Assembly: GCF_030296775.1 (NCBI RefSeq)
Contig: NZ_AP027742.1
Location: 124,001 to 188,000, forward strand
DNA length: 64,000 nucleotides
Direction of reading: 5' to 3'
Source: Claveliimonas bilis
GTDB taxonomy: Bacteria; Bacillota; Clostridia; Lachnospirales; Lachnospiraceae
Shown here: positions 35,517-43,485 of the stretch, piece by piece
How the letters are laid out: each line of letters opens with the position of its first letter
Numbering within the stretch: position 1 is the first letter of the stretch
Notes under the pieces: model-generated
What the model saw: only the letters and a program-made list of their open reading frames with translations
What the model was told of the DNA's origin: nothing
Databases searched by the model: none
Translations under genes and position numbers: made by a program

Positions 35517-36263
35517 ATGCTGGCGGCAGAGAGACAGGCTAAAATAGTGGAAATTATCAGAAGGCAGGGGAGCGCACAGGTAGAAGATCTGGCGCAGAAC
35601 CTGCAGGTAAGCACTATGACAATAAGAAGGGATCTGGAAAAACTGCAGGAGGACGATTTACTGGAGCGGTGCCACGGAGGTGCGGTGGCAAAGCAGGAGG
35701 TAGCCTATGCAGATAAATGTACCAGCCATAAAGATGAGAAGCGGAAACTGGCAGCGGCCTGCCGGTCGCTGGTTTCAGACGGAGACAATATCTATCTGGA
35801 TGCGGGGACAACTACATATGAAATCGCAAAAGTGATTCAGGATGTATCGGATATTATGGTTGTGACAAACGATCTTGAAATAGCAGGACTTCTGAAAAAC
35901 AGCCCGGCAGAGATTCTGCTCTGCGGAGGGGTGGTACAGAAAAGTACAGGAAGTATGCTTGGATATTATGCAACTCAAATGCTGGAAAATTTCAGATTTG
36001 ATGTGGGATTTTTCGGCGCTGCTTCCATTAATGAAGAGTTAGAAGTTTCGACGCCGACGGTAGACAAGGCATTTTTAAAAAGAATGGCTCTGGAACGATG
36101 CAGCCGGGGATATCTGGTAGTAGATGAATCAAAGTTTGGCAAACAGGCCATGGCAAAGGTCAGTCATCTGGCAGATTACACGGCGGTTATTACAGACAGG
36201 AATTTCACGGAAGAGGAAAAGGAAGAAGCGAAAAAATCCGGAGTCAGGATTATACGTGTTTAG
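35517..36263 (+). CDS. DeoR-family transcriptional repressor
   Basis: 248 residues from ATG 35517 (RBS AAGAGGTG; an upstream in-frame GTG at 35508 lies in that site). N-terminal HTH_DeoR reads AERQAKIVEIIRRQGSAQVEDLAQNLQVSTMTIRRDLEKLQ. The C-terminal DeoRC sugar-phosphate isomerase-like domain has DAGTTTYEIAKVI and the effector site region FGAASI. Such repressors usually sense a phosphorylated sugar. As last gene of the unit it probably controls the promoter at 31644, responding to the kinase product. Confidence 0.9.
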   Translation: MLAAERQAKIVEIIRRQGSAQVEDLAQNLQVSTMTIRRDLEKLQEDDLLERCHGGAVAKQEVAYADKCTSHKDEKRKLAAACRSLVSDGDNIYLDAGTTTYEIAKVIQDVSDIMVVTNDLEIAGLLKNSPAEILLCGGVVQKSTGSMLGYYATQMLENFRFDVGFFGAASINEELEVSTPTVDKAFLKRMALERCSRGYLVVDESKFGKQAMAKVSHLADYTAVITDRNFTEEEKEEAKKSGVRIIRV

Positions 36264-36264
36264 T

Positions 36265-36295
36265 GGGGACGGGGTTTTTCAAAAACCCCGTCCCC
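36265..36295. terminator. Terminator after the DeoR gene
   Basis: GGGGACGGGGTTTTT and its exact complement surround a single C, a perfect 15-bp stem that starts directly after the stop codon. Confidence 0.9.
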
Positions 36296-36319
36296 ATTTG
36301 AAAATCTGCTTTTTAGTTG

Positions 36320-36376
36320 TTGACAGTTTTAATAGACAGAGATAAAATGAAATTACCCAAAAGGTAATTTCATTTT
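36320..36376 (+). promoter_or_regulatory. Promoter and autorepression operator of the toxin-antitoxin pair
   Basis: TTGACA at 36320-36325, 17 bases, TAAAAT at 36343-36348. The -10 is overlapped by a perfect inverted repeat, AAAATGAAATTACC at 36344-36357 and GGTAATTTCATTTT at 36363-36376 with a 5-base spacer. This is the expected layout for repression by the HigA-HigB complex. Confidence 0.8.
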
Positions 36377-36392
36377 TGATAGGAGGGGTGGA

Positions 36393-36764
36393 TTGGAACT
36401 GATATATGCATCGGAGACACTTAAGTCACAATGTACGAATAGGAAGGCGGCTAAAAAATTATTTCATGGAGATTCGCAATTGTCAGTAAGTTTGTTATCA
36501 AGAATAAATGCTCTTCAACAAGCAGAGATATTGAAAGACATTATAGTTCAGCCTATATTTCATTTCCATAAACTCAAAAATAAAAATGGAAGAAATCTGG
36601 AAGGGTATTTTGCAATTGATGTTAAGTCCAGAAGGGATCCGTGGAGAATAATATTGCAGCCACTGGATGAAAATGAAAAGCCTTATATTCCATGTAATAT
36701 AGACCAGATAGCAGGTAAGGTTAAAGTAGTAGAAATTTCGGAGGTGAGCAAACATTATGAGTAA
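36393..36764 (+). CDS. HigB-like toxin (RelE/ParE superfamily)
   Basis: 123 residues from TTG 36393, which follows AGGAGGGG. The frame has the RelE/HigB pattern: basic N-terminal helices (NRKAAKKLFHGDSQ), a hydrophobic core strand, then YFAIDVKSRRDPWRIILQPLDE near 70-91. Relatives are ribosome-dependent mRNA endonucleases. The downstream antitoxin overlaps by 8 bases, the usual toxin-first order of higBA. Reading as a toxin is by family and context; active residues are not uniquely visible. Confidence 0.75.
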   Translation: MELIYASETLKSQCTNRKAAKKLFHGDSQLSVSLLSRINALQQAEILKDIIVQPIFHFHKLKNKNGRNLEGYFAIDVKSRRDPWRIILQPLDENEKPYIPCNIDQIAGKVKVVEISEVSKHYE

Positions 36765-37836
36765 TTATATTGAATATAATGATACCATTGCATTTCACCC
36801 TGGTTATTATATTAAAGAAATAGTAGATGAAAGTGGTTTGACCCAGGAGGATTTTGCGAAAAGGCTGGATACAACGCCTAAGAATCTTAGCCTTCTTATT
36901 AGAGGAGAGCAGAATTTATCCATTGATATTGCAATGAAATTGTCTCGTATGATGGGAACTACGGTTTCTTATTGGCTTAATCTTCAAAATGCTTATGATG
37001 CTTTAATTGCGGAATTTAAATCAGAAGAAGAATTAGAACAAGAAAAAGAAACTTTCAAATCATTGGATTATAAGTATTTTCGGGAGAATTTTGGATTACC
37101 TGATTTGCCAAGAAAAATTGATGAACAGATTATTGAAGTGAGAAAGTTCCTTAAAGTTGCCACATTGTCTGTTTTCAAGAAAAGAGATATGGCTGTAAGC
37201 TTTCGAAGTGCTTCAAATGAAATATCTAATGCCAATATAATTAAGGCAAACGCTATGGTTCAAATTGCCATTAATAAAGCCTTGATTATTGATGCTCCAA
37301 AGTATAATAAGATGAAATTTAAGCAGGCCGTAGATTATGCATTATCATTAACAAAGAACCATGAAGATTTTTATCCTTTGATTAAAAATGCATTTCTTGA
37401 AGCAGGAGTGATTTTTGTTATTCTTCCTAATTTGCCCGGTTCTAAGATTAACGGAGCAACAAAGAAGCTCGAAAAAAATGTAATGCTCATGGTAAATGAC
37501 CGACGATTAAATTCAGATACATTCTGGTTTACACTCTTCCATGAAATTGGTCACATCATTCATGGTGATTATGGAATTTCATTTGAACAAGAGACCGGAG
37601 AGAAGGAAGAAATTGCAGATAAATTTGCGGCAGATTCTTTGATTGATCCAGGTGAGTATGAGAAATTTACTAAAGAGAAGATATTTAGTTTAGCAACAAT
37701 ACAGGAGTTTGCAGACTTGATTGATCGAGATCCTGGGATTGTTTTGGGAAGATTGCAAAATGACGGCTTAGTCAGATATGATGATAGGACATTACAGTCA
37801 TTAAGGCATAAATATAAAGTAAAAACTTTTTGTTGA
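36757..37836 (+). CDS. HigA-like antitoxin: XRE HTH fused to ImmA/IrrE (M78) peptidase domain
   Basis: 359 residues. The XRE helix-turn-helix is at about 15-75 (HPGYYIKEIVDESGLTQEDFAKRLDTTPKNLSLLIRG). A linker follows, then an ImmA/IrrE zinc-peptidase-like domain with HEIGH at 262-266 and a downstream acidic cluster EKEEIADKFAADSL that may give the third ligand. Such long HigA proteins are common in Firmicutes; the peptidase part might let the antitoxin be cleaved or sense stress. It should bind the palindrome before higB. Confidence 0.85.
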   Translation: MSNYIEYNDTIAFHPGYYIKEIVDESGLTQEDFAKRLDTTPKNLSLLIRGEQNLSIDIAMKLSRMMGTTVSYWLNLQNAYDALIAEFKSEEELEQEKETFKSLDYKYFRENFGLPDLPRKIDEQIIEVRKFLKVATLSVFKKRDMAVSFRSASNEISNANIIKANAMVQIAINKALIIDAPKYNKMKFKQAVDYALSLTKNHEDFYPLIKNAFLEAGVIFVILPNLPGSKINGATKKLEKNVMLMVNDRRLNSDTFWFTLFHEIGHIIHGDYGISFEQETGEKEEIADKFAADSLIDPGEYEKFTKEKIFSLATIQEFADLIDRDPGIVLGRLQNDGLVRYDDRTLQSLRHKYKVKTFC

Positions 37837-37888
37837 TATCGGAATAAGAATTTGGGCGAAGTGCTATGATTAGCACTTCGCTTTTAGA

Positions 37889-37939
37889 TTGACAAACATA
37901 CTGACGGTATGATACCATATACATACTAATAGTATGTAT
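37889..37939 (+). promoter_or_regulatory. tetR promoter with two palindromic operators
   Basis: TTGACA at 37889-37894, CATAC-TGACG-GTATG at 37897-37911, and ATACATACT-AAT-AGTATGTAT at 37919-37939. Two perfect inverted repeats sharing CATAC/GTATG cores cover the promoter, indicating autorepression by the TetR protein. A related ATACC-N7-GGTAT lies at 38688-38704 before the broken transporter gene. Confidence 0.75.
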
Positions 37940-37955
37940 ATGGGAGGCGGATAAA

Positions 37956-38609
37956 ATGGCAAGAAATAAACATCCCGAAGAGACAGTCAATCTCATATTA
38001 GATGTTGCTTTCCGGCTGTTCATGGAGAAAGGGTATGAGCATACCTCTATTCAGGATATTATTGATAATTTGGGAGGACTTAGCAAAGGAGCCATCTATC
38101 ATCATTTTAAATCAAAAGAAGAGATCTTAATGGCAGTGACGGATCGTATGACGGAGGAATCCAACCGGACTTTGATGGAAATTCGAGACCGGCAGGATCT
38201 TAACGGAAAAGAAAAGTTAAAGACAATTTTCAAAGCATCGATCTGCCGTCCTGTGCAGAATGATATTTTTACAGTTGCTCCGAATTTCAGTAATAATCCA
38301 AAACTTCTCTTTTCGCTGCTAAGTGACACGATAGAAGAAGTGGCGCCAAACTATATTCTTCCCATCATTGAGCAGGGCATTCTCGATGGAAGTATCCGGA
38401 CAGAATATCCAAAGCAGCTGGCGGAGCTGATCATACTCGTGGCTAACATTTGGATGAATCCTATGATATTCGGAAATACAGAAGAGGAAACCTATTCCAA
38501 ATTTATGGTATTCAGTGAGATGATGAGAGGCTTCGGACTGGATATCATGGACGAGGAAATGATCGAGAGGATACAGGAGCTGACAACGATTTATCAGAAA
38601 AACAAATAA
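37956..38609 (+). CDS. TetR/AcrR-family transcriptional regulator
   Basis: 217 residues. The N-terminal TetR HTH is at about 10-57 (VNLILDVAFRLFMEKGYEHTSIQDIIDNLGGLSKGAIYHHFKSKEEIL), followed by a helical ligand-binding domain. It starts after GGGAGGCGG. It probably represses itself and the following efflux gene through the CATAC/GTATG palindromes. Since the transporter is now broken, the regulator may be left without a target. Confidence 0.9.
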   Translation: MARNKHPEETVNLILDVAFRLFMEKGYEHTSIQDIIDNLGGLSKGAIYHHFKSKEEILMAVTDRMTEESNRTLMEIRDRQDLNGKEKLKTIFKASICRPVQNDIFTVAPNFSNNPKLLFSLLSDTIEEVAPNYILPIIEQGILDGSIRTEYPKQLAELIILVANIWMNPMIFGNTEEETYSKFMVFSEMMRGFGLDIMDEEMIERIQELTTIYQKNK

Positions 38610-38612
38610 AAG

Positions 38613-38677
38613 GAGCTGTCCGGCAAAATAAGCAGATTATTGATATGCTCCAATTTACCGGACAGTTCTCTTTTTTT
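38613..38677 (+). terminator. Terminator after tetR
   Basis: GAGCTGTCCGG and CCGGACAGTTCTC flank a long AT-rich loop, followed by seven T. It ends the tetR transcript before the MFS remnant's own operator. Confidence 0.75.
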
Positions 38678-38725
38678 AAAATTATACATACCAACGTGCG
38701 GTATTAAAAGGAGGAATTTATCTAA

Positions 38726-39572
38726 ATGAAGAAAAAATTGTTCACGATCTGTTATTAATACGGTCAACTCTTTTTCTTCCTTGACGGGACCTGTGATTGG
38801 AGGGATCTTATACAGTGCCTACGGATTAGAAACGGTACTATTGATCTGCGGAATCTGCTTTTTCCTGTCAGCTGTTATGGAAATTTTTATAAAAATACCA
38901 TTTCAGAAACAGATTTCCGGAGGAAATATATGGGAAACTGTGAAAAAGGATTTTACCAAAAGCGTTTATTTTATTCGCAGAGAAAAGCCGGTTGTGGGCA
39001 AATGTCTCCTTGTGATCAGCGGAATTAATTTGTTTTTATCTGCTATGATCGTGGTTGCACTGCCGTATTTGATAACAGAAGTCTTGAGTTTTGAAGAAAC
39101 CCGGGCAAATACACTTTACGGTTTCGCGCAAGGAGCTCTTGCGGGAGGAGGACTGGCAGGAGCCATGTGTGCAGGTATATTCAGAGAAAAGCTGACGATC
39201 AAAAGAGCAGGCAATCTGCTGACCGCCTGCGCCTTATCTGTACTTCCCATGAGTTTCACTTTACTGCTGACTCCATCTGAAACGATAAATTATATGATTA
39301 TTGTATTATGCTGTTTTGCGGTTATGGTGTTTTCCACTGTTTTTTCTGTACAGATGATGTCATTTATACAGACGGAGACGCCGAAAAATTTAGTAGGAAA
39401 AGTGATCGCGGTCATGATCACTGTTTCTACATGCGCCCAGTCATTAGGCAACGCACTTTACGGTATTTTGTTTGAATTGGGAAAAGGGGCGGAATTTGCC
39501 GTCATTTTATTCTCCGGAATTGTCTCTTTGTCTATTGCTATGAAAACAAAGAACATATTTGCCCGACTTTAA
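38726..39572 (+). pseudogene. MFS efflux transporter, broken by an internal deletion
   Basis: ATG 38726, with AAAGGAGG upstream, begins MKKKLFTICY and hits a stop at once. The following open frame, from about 38750, reads NTVNSFSSLTGPVIGGILYSAYG, which corresponds to the middle of an MFS protein (around TM5), and continues through seven or so membrane segments to 39572. So roughly the first 120 residues have been lost while both ends of the gene remain. It has its own operator-like repeat at 38688-38704, matching those of the upstream tetR. Confidence 0.75.
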
Positions 39573-39726
39573 TTATCTGTAAGATATTCGCTTCGTTTCG
39601 CTCTCTATGTGAAAATCAAAAAATAAGATTTTTTGAAATTTTTAACAGGTGTCGTTTTTATACGACACCTATTGCTGTATCTTATGATTAAACAAGTTGA
39701 TTGGAACAAAAAAGGAGAGTGGAACG

Positions 39727-39828
39727 ATGAAAGGTTACAATACAGAAAACGGCTATATGGGATATGTTGACGGCGAATATCAGTTGTTTGCAAGTGAAGC
39801 GGATTATGCAGAGTGGATGGAAGAGTAA
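39727..39828 (+). CDS. Small 33-residue protein of unknown function
   Basis: MKGYNTENGYMGYVDGEYQL at the N-terminus, then FASEADYAEWMEE. It is acidic and rich in Tyr and Gly. AAAGGAGAG precedes the ATG. The next gene, a HIRAN-domain gene, begins 10 bases later. Similar short YMGYV-type proteins occur in Firmicute mobile elements as far as I recall, but no role is known. Coding status rests on the good ribosome binding site and tight spacing. Confidence 0.55.
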   Translation: MKGYNTENGYMGYVDGEYQLFASEADYAEWMEE

Positions 39829-40016
39829 AAGGGAGGATATGAAGAAAATGGAAAAAGTATATTTCACACTAACTGGAACAGAACATTATTATGGTTCAGA
39901 ATTTCTAGAACCTGGTATGAAAGTGCAGCTTGAAAAAGAGCCGGAGAATAAATATGATAAGGAAGCCATCCGTGTGGAAATAGAAGGGCTTGGTCGAATC
40001 GGCTATGTGGCAAACA

Positions 40017-40030
40017 GTATCTATACTGTC
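40017..40030 (+). repeat. Left target-site duplication of the IS30-family element
   Basis: GTATCTATACTGTC, identical to 41730-41743. It belongs to the HIRAN coding sequence (codons for SIYTV). Confidence 0.88.
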
Positions 40031-41729
40031 GCTAAATTGAAATTTTAAATTCCGGTGAAGAGGTAAATTCCACCATACTTTATTTTTCGCGGATTTTACA
40101 GGGGATTTTTAAGCAAAATCTCCAGTTTTCTGTTATAATTAGCTAAACTCATCGAAAAATACTTGATTTCTGGGCATGGGAAACGGACCGCTGGAATACG
40201 GTGTGCGGGACTGAATTCCACCGGCCACATCTAAAAAATGTGAAACGTTTACTTCCAGTCTGACAGCAGATTTCGATCAGTTGATTAGTGATTAAAGCGG
40301 ATCAGCTTAGGCGTCAGATTTACCTCATCCGGGGCAATCGGTCTAAGCTGAAATGCGTTTAAGACCTCTTCTCCAAGTGCTTCCAACGCGACGCTGTATG
40401 GCGTCCTCCCACCCAGGCTTTCCCTCGGTGTGGAATTGATATGGTTCACAATCAGGTTTACGTCCCATTGTGTAAGGAATTCAAAACTGGTTCCTTTTGG
40501 GAGGATCATCCGCAGCATCGTGTGTGCTTGTTCCAATCCGCCCTTCTGCCCACTCTGCATCGGGTCACAGTAATAAATGCTGGAACGCTGTATTCCGTTT
40601 ACGCCGGTTTCCAAAGCATCCGGATCACCAAATTCAGAGCCCCGGTCCGTGAGGATATATTCAAACACGGAAGTAAATTCATAGGTTCCCATACGCTTTT
40701 CCAGACGGTCAAAAACAAGACGGACAGCGCCTTTGGTGCAGCGGTTCATCAGAAAAGCAAGGAAGAGTTTTTCTTTGGTGAAAAACATGGTCAGCAAGGT
40801 CTTTTTTGATTCCCTGGAAGAATGGACAGTATCCATCTGGACATAGCCTGTAAGGGCAAGGGAACAGAAGTCATGATATAATCGGTTGCTAAAGACTGCT
40901 CTGTCCGTGATCTGTGTTTTATGGCACCTTCTTGGTTTGAAATGAACTTTCCGTTTCAGATCTATGTTCCTTGCCGTAAAGAGTCCCTGGTCAAGATACG
41001 AATACAGGGTACGGACGGACATATCCAGCTCCGGATGGTTTGTCAGGATATGATAGGGAGACTGTCCCTGTTCGATCAGAGGGGAAATGATCTGATCCTT
41101 TTTGTGAAGCTCCCGTTTGGTCATGTTAATACCTGTTCTAGAATCCCGGAGTTTTTCCCGGTATTTCCTGTCAGCGAACCTGGCGTTATAAGAGTATTTG
41201 TGGGCAAGCGTGCAGTGATTGATTTTTTTCGTACAGCCGTTGCAGACATAGGGAGCCCGGTCAAGCCTTACGCAATGCTCTTTTTCAAAGTTTCTGCAGG
41301 TTTGGTTGCAGGTAGGACAGGATGCGCATTTGATTCCGCACAGGACAATCTTTCCACAGGCGTTCGTTTTCTTACAGTGATAGCGGTGAATACAGAAGTT
41401 TTTGGCATTATAGAAAGTCCCTTTGTGATACCAGTCTGAGAGACGGTGAGCCCTGACTTCTTTAGAGATTGTAGTAGGATCCTTACACAGGAACCTGGCA
41501 ATATCCTTAAAGGAAGTGCCCTTATTTAGTTCGTTTTCGATATAGATACGGTTTTCAAGGGTAAGATGTTTTTGGTTACCAGGAATATATTTACTCATGA
41601 TGAGCCTCCTTCTACTGCTGTCAGAAGGAGAGATAACCATACCATGGATGTATGAAAGAGTAAATATCAACTGTGCAGAAGTAAACGCTACTACCCGTAG
41701 GAGAGGTGGAATTTAAAATTTCATTTTTG
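40031..41729 (-). mobile_element. IS30-family insertion sequence
   Basis: 1699 bases with one transposase gene on the minus strand. The inner parts of the ends match as inverted repeats: 40034-40053 reads AAATTGAAATTTTAAATTCC, and the complement of 41708-41727 differs at a single base. It is flanked by 14-bp direct repeats. Short duplications of 2-4 bases are usual for IS30, but longer ones are known (for example IS1630). It lies inside a HIRAN gene and appears intact and recent. Confidence 0.87.
40285..41598 (-). CDS. IS30-family transposase
   Basis: 437 residues from ATG 41598, which follows AAGGAGGC; an upstream in-frame ATG at 41670 lacks such a site. N-terminal HTH is LTLENRIYIENELNKGTSFKDIARFLCKDPTTISKEVR. 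A Cys-rich segment at about 70-140 may bind zinc. The DDE core has D in YVQMDTVHSS, D in YILTDRGSEFGD, and E in GQKGGLEQAHTMLR. All three acidic residues are present, so the enzyme is probably active. Confidence 0.92.
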   Translation of the reverse strand: MSKYIPGNQKHLTLENRIYIENELNKGTSFKDIARFLCKDPTTISKEVRAHRLSDWYHKGTFYNAKNFCIHRYHCKKTNACGKIVLCGIKCASCPTCNQTCRNFEKEHCVRLDRAPYVCNGCTKKINHCTLAHKYSYNARFADRKYREKLRDSRTGINMTKRELHKKDQIISPLIEQGQSPYHILTNHPELDMSVRTLYSYLDQGLFTARNIDLKRKVHFKPRRCHKTQITDRAVFSNRLYHDFCSLALTGYVQMDTVHSSRESKKTLLTMFFTKEKLFLAFLMNRCTKGAVRLVFDRLEKRMGTYEFTSVFEYILTDRGSEFGDPDALETGVNGIQRSSIYYCDPMQSGQKGGLEQAHTMLRMILPKGTSFEFLTQWDVNLIVNHINSTPRESLGGRTPYSVALEALGEEVLNAFQLRPIAPDEVNLTPKLIRFNH

Positions 41730-41743
41730 GTATCTATACTGTC
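41730..41743 (+). repeat. Right target-site duplication of the IS30-family element
   Basis: A second copy of GTATCTATACTGTC, continuing into the 3' part of the HIRAN gene. Confidence 0.88.
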
Positions 41744-42005
41744 ATGGGGGAGAGCATGAGCGCGGGGAGGTTGTATGATAAAATAGAAAATAAGGCTTTC
41801 GGAAAAATTGTTTTGATAACAGAAAAAGGAGTTCTCTGTAAAATATGTAAAAAAAGCCTGCGTCCTCCTTTTGGTGTACAATAATTTTACCAGCTATGCT
41901 ATACTCATGATATATACCCTGTAAAGAGAGGGGAAGTATGATGAGGAATCCTGTGAAGAACATGATAAAAACTTCATAAGGGGCATCGGCGGGAGGGAAG
42001 AAGAC

Positions 42006-42995
42006 ATGCCAAAAGGAAGTAATCAGAAACTAAAGTTATACCGTCTTGCGCAGATCATGCTGGAAAATACAGATGATGACCACTATATTACAATGCCGGA
42101 GATCATGAGCGCTCTTGAAGCATATGAGGTTACTGCTGACCGGAGAACGATCTATGCGGATTTAAAAGATCTGGAAGCACTGGGGATCGAGGTAGAAGGA
42201 GAGCCTGTCGGCGGCGGATACCGGTATCATGTTGTGGAAAGACCTTTTGAGCTGCCGGAATTAAAGCTTTTGGTGGATGCGATCCAGTCGTCAAAATTTA
42301 TTACTGAGCGGAAGACAAATGCGCTGATACGGAAGCTGGAGAAGCTGGTCAGCAAATACGAAGCCATGAAGCTCCAGCGGCAGGTATATGTTTCCGGGCG
42401 GATCAAAACAATGAATGAAAGTATTTATTATACAGTAGATACGATCCACAATGCGATTTCCGAAAACCGTAAGATCCGCTTCCAGTATTTTCAGTGGAAT
42501 GTGAAAAAAGAGATGGAACTGCGTCATGACGGCGCCTATTACCATATCAGCCCGTGGGGACTTTCCTGGGACGCTGAAAATTATTATCTGATCGGGTACG
42601 ATTCCGAGGCCGGGAAAATTAAACACTATCGTGTAGATAAGATGCTGCGGCTTCAGATGTCTGATGAGAAGCGGGAGGGAAAGGAACATTTTAAGAAGCT
42701 GGATATGGCAGATTATGCGAAAAAGAGCTTTGGCATGTTTGGCGGAAGGGAAGAGAAGGTGAAGCTCCTGGTGGAAAATACTCTGGCAGGCGTGATCATT
42801 GACCGGTTTGGAAAGGATATCATGCTGATTCCGTCGGATGAGGAACATTTTACAGTCAATGTGGATGTCCATGTCAGCACACAGTTTTTCGGATGGATCA
42901 TTTCCCTTGGAGAGAGGGTGAAGATTCTCGGGCCGGAGGAAGTCGTGGCTCAAATGAAGGAAGAAATCCAAAGACTGGCGCGGCAGTACAGTTAA
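42006..42995 (+). CDS. WYL-domain transcriptional regulator
   Basis: 329 residues. N-terminal winged HTH (about 8-65; DHYITMPEIMSALEAYEVTADRRTIYADLKDLEALGIEV) is followed by a WYL domain (about 135-210; HISPWGLSWDAENYYLIGYDSEAGKIKHYRVDKM) and a C-terminal WCX-like part. WYL domains bind nucleic acid or nucleotide ligands. It is an orphan here; the GNAT gene 25 bases downstream may share its transcript. The gap before it (41885-42005) shows no clear operator. Confidence 0.9.
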   Translation: MPKGSNQKLKLYRLAQIMLENTDDDHYITMPEIMSALEAYEVTADRRTIYADLKDLEALGIEVEGEPVGGGYRYHVVERPFELPELKLLVDAIQSSKFITERKTNALIRKLEKLVSKYEAMKLQRQVYVSGRIKTMNESIYYTVDTIHNAISENRKIRFQYFQWNVKKEMELRHDGAYYHISPWGLSWDAENYYLIGYDSEAGKIKHYRVDKMLRLQMSDEKREGKEHFKKLDMADYAKKSFGMFGGREEKVKLLVENTLAGVIIDRFGKDIMLIPSDEEHFTVNVDVHVSTQFFGWIISLGERVKILGPEEVVAQMKEEIQRLARQYS

Positions 42996-43020
42996 AATTT
43001 GAGAAAGGACAGACAAAAAG

Positions 43021-43485
43021 ATGATCAGAAAATTTAAACCGGAAGACATACATCAGGTGATGCAGATATGGCTTGATGGCAATGTGGAAGCCCATGATTT
43101 TATAGATGCGTCTTATTGGAAATCTCACTATGACTCGGTACAGGAACAGCTTCCGGAGGCAGAGATTTACGTATATGAGGAAGAAACAGAAAAGAAAGAT
43201 GAAATGCAGACTCCGGCCATCCGGGGATTCGTCGGTATGGCGGGAGACTATCTTGCCGGAATTTTTGTGGATCGCCGGTCCCGGTCTATGGGAATCGGAA
43301 AAACTCTGCTTGACTATGTGAAGGGAAAGCATGACAGTTTTTCTTTAAATGTTTATCAGAAAAATGAGGCTGCAGTCCGTTTCTATCTGCGGGAAGGTCT
43401 GACGATTTCTGCTGAAGGAACAGATGAGGAGACAAAAGAGCCTGACTATACGATGACATGGTGCGGGAATCAGGGTGTCTTTTGA
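43021..43485 (+). CDS. GNAT-family N-acetyltransferase
   Basis: 154 residues. It begins MIRKFKPEDIHQVMQIWLDGNVEAHDFI. The acetyl-CoA motif A is IFVDRRSRSMGIGKTLLDYVKG (R/Q-x-x-G-x-G/A near 92-100), and NVYQKNEAAVRFYLREGL is motif B. Similar proteins acetylate small amines; the substrate is unknown. It follows the WYL gene closely and its end overlaps the convergent Crp/Fnr gene by 16 bases. Confidence 0.88.
   Translation: MIRKFKPEDIHQVMQIWLDGNVEAHDFIDASYWKSHYDSVQEQLPEAEIYVYEEETEKKDEMQTPAIRGFVGMAGDYLAGIFVDRRSRSMGIGKTLLDYVKGKHDSFSLNVYQKNEAAVRFYLREGLTISAEGTDEETKEPDYTMTWCGNQGVF

Larger units (their letters stand above)
39839..41884 (+). pseudogene. HIRAN-domain protein gene split by an IS30-family element
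   Basis: The 5' part (39839-40030) encodes MKKMEKVYFTLTGTEHYYG and on to RIGYVANSIYTV, a HIRAN domain. The 3' part resumes at 41744 with MGESMSAGRLYDKI and ends at TAA 41882-41884. Removing 40031-41743 (the IS plus one target copy) restores one frame of 111 codons, including the usual HIRAN step from VANS-YTV to SAGRLYDKI. HIRAN domains bind 3' DNA ends in repair and defence proteins. A truncated 5' product ending AKLKF could still be made. An alternative start is ATG 39848. Confidence 0.88.
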
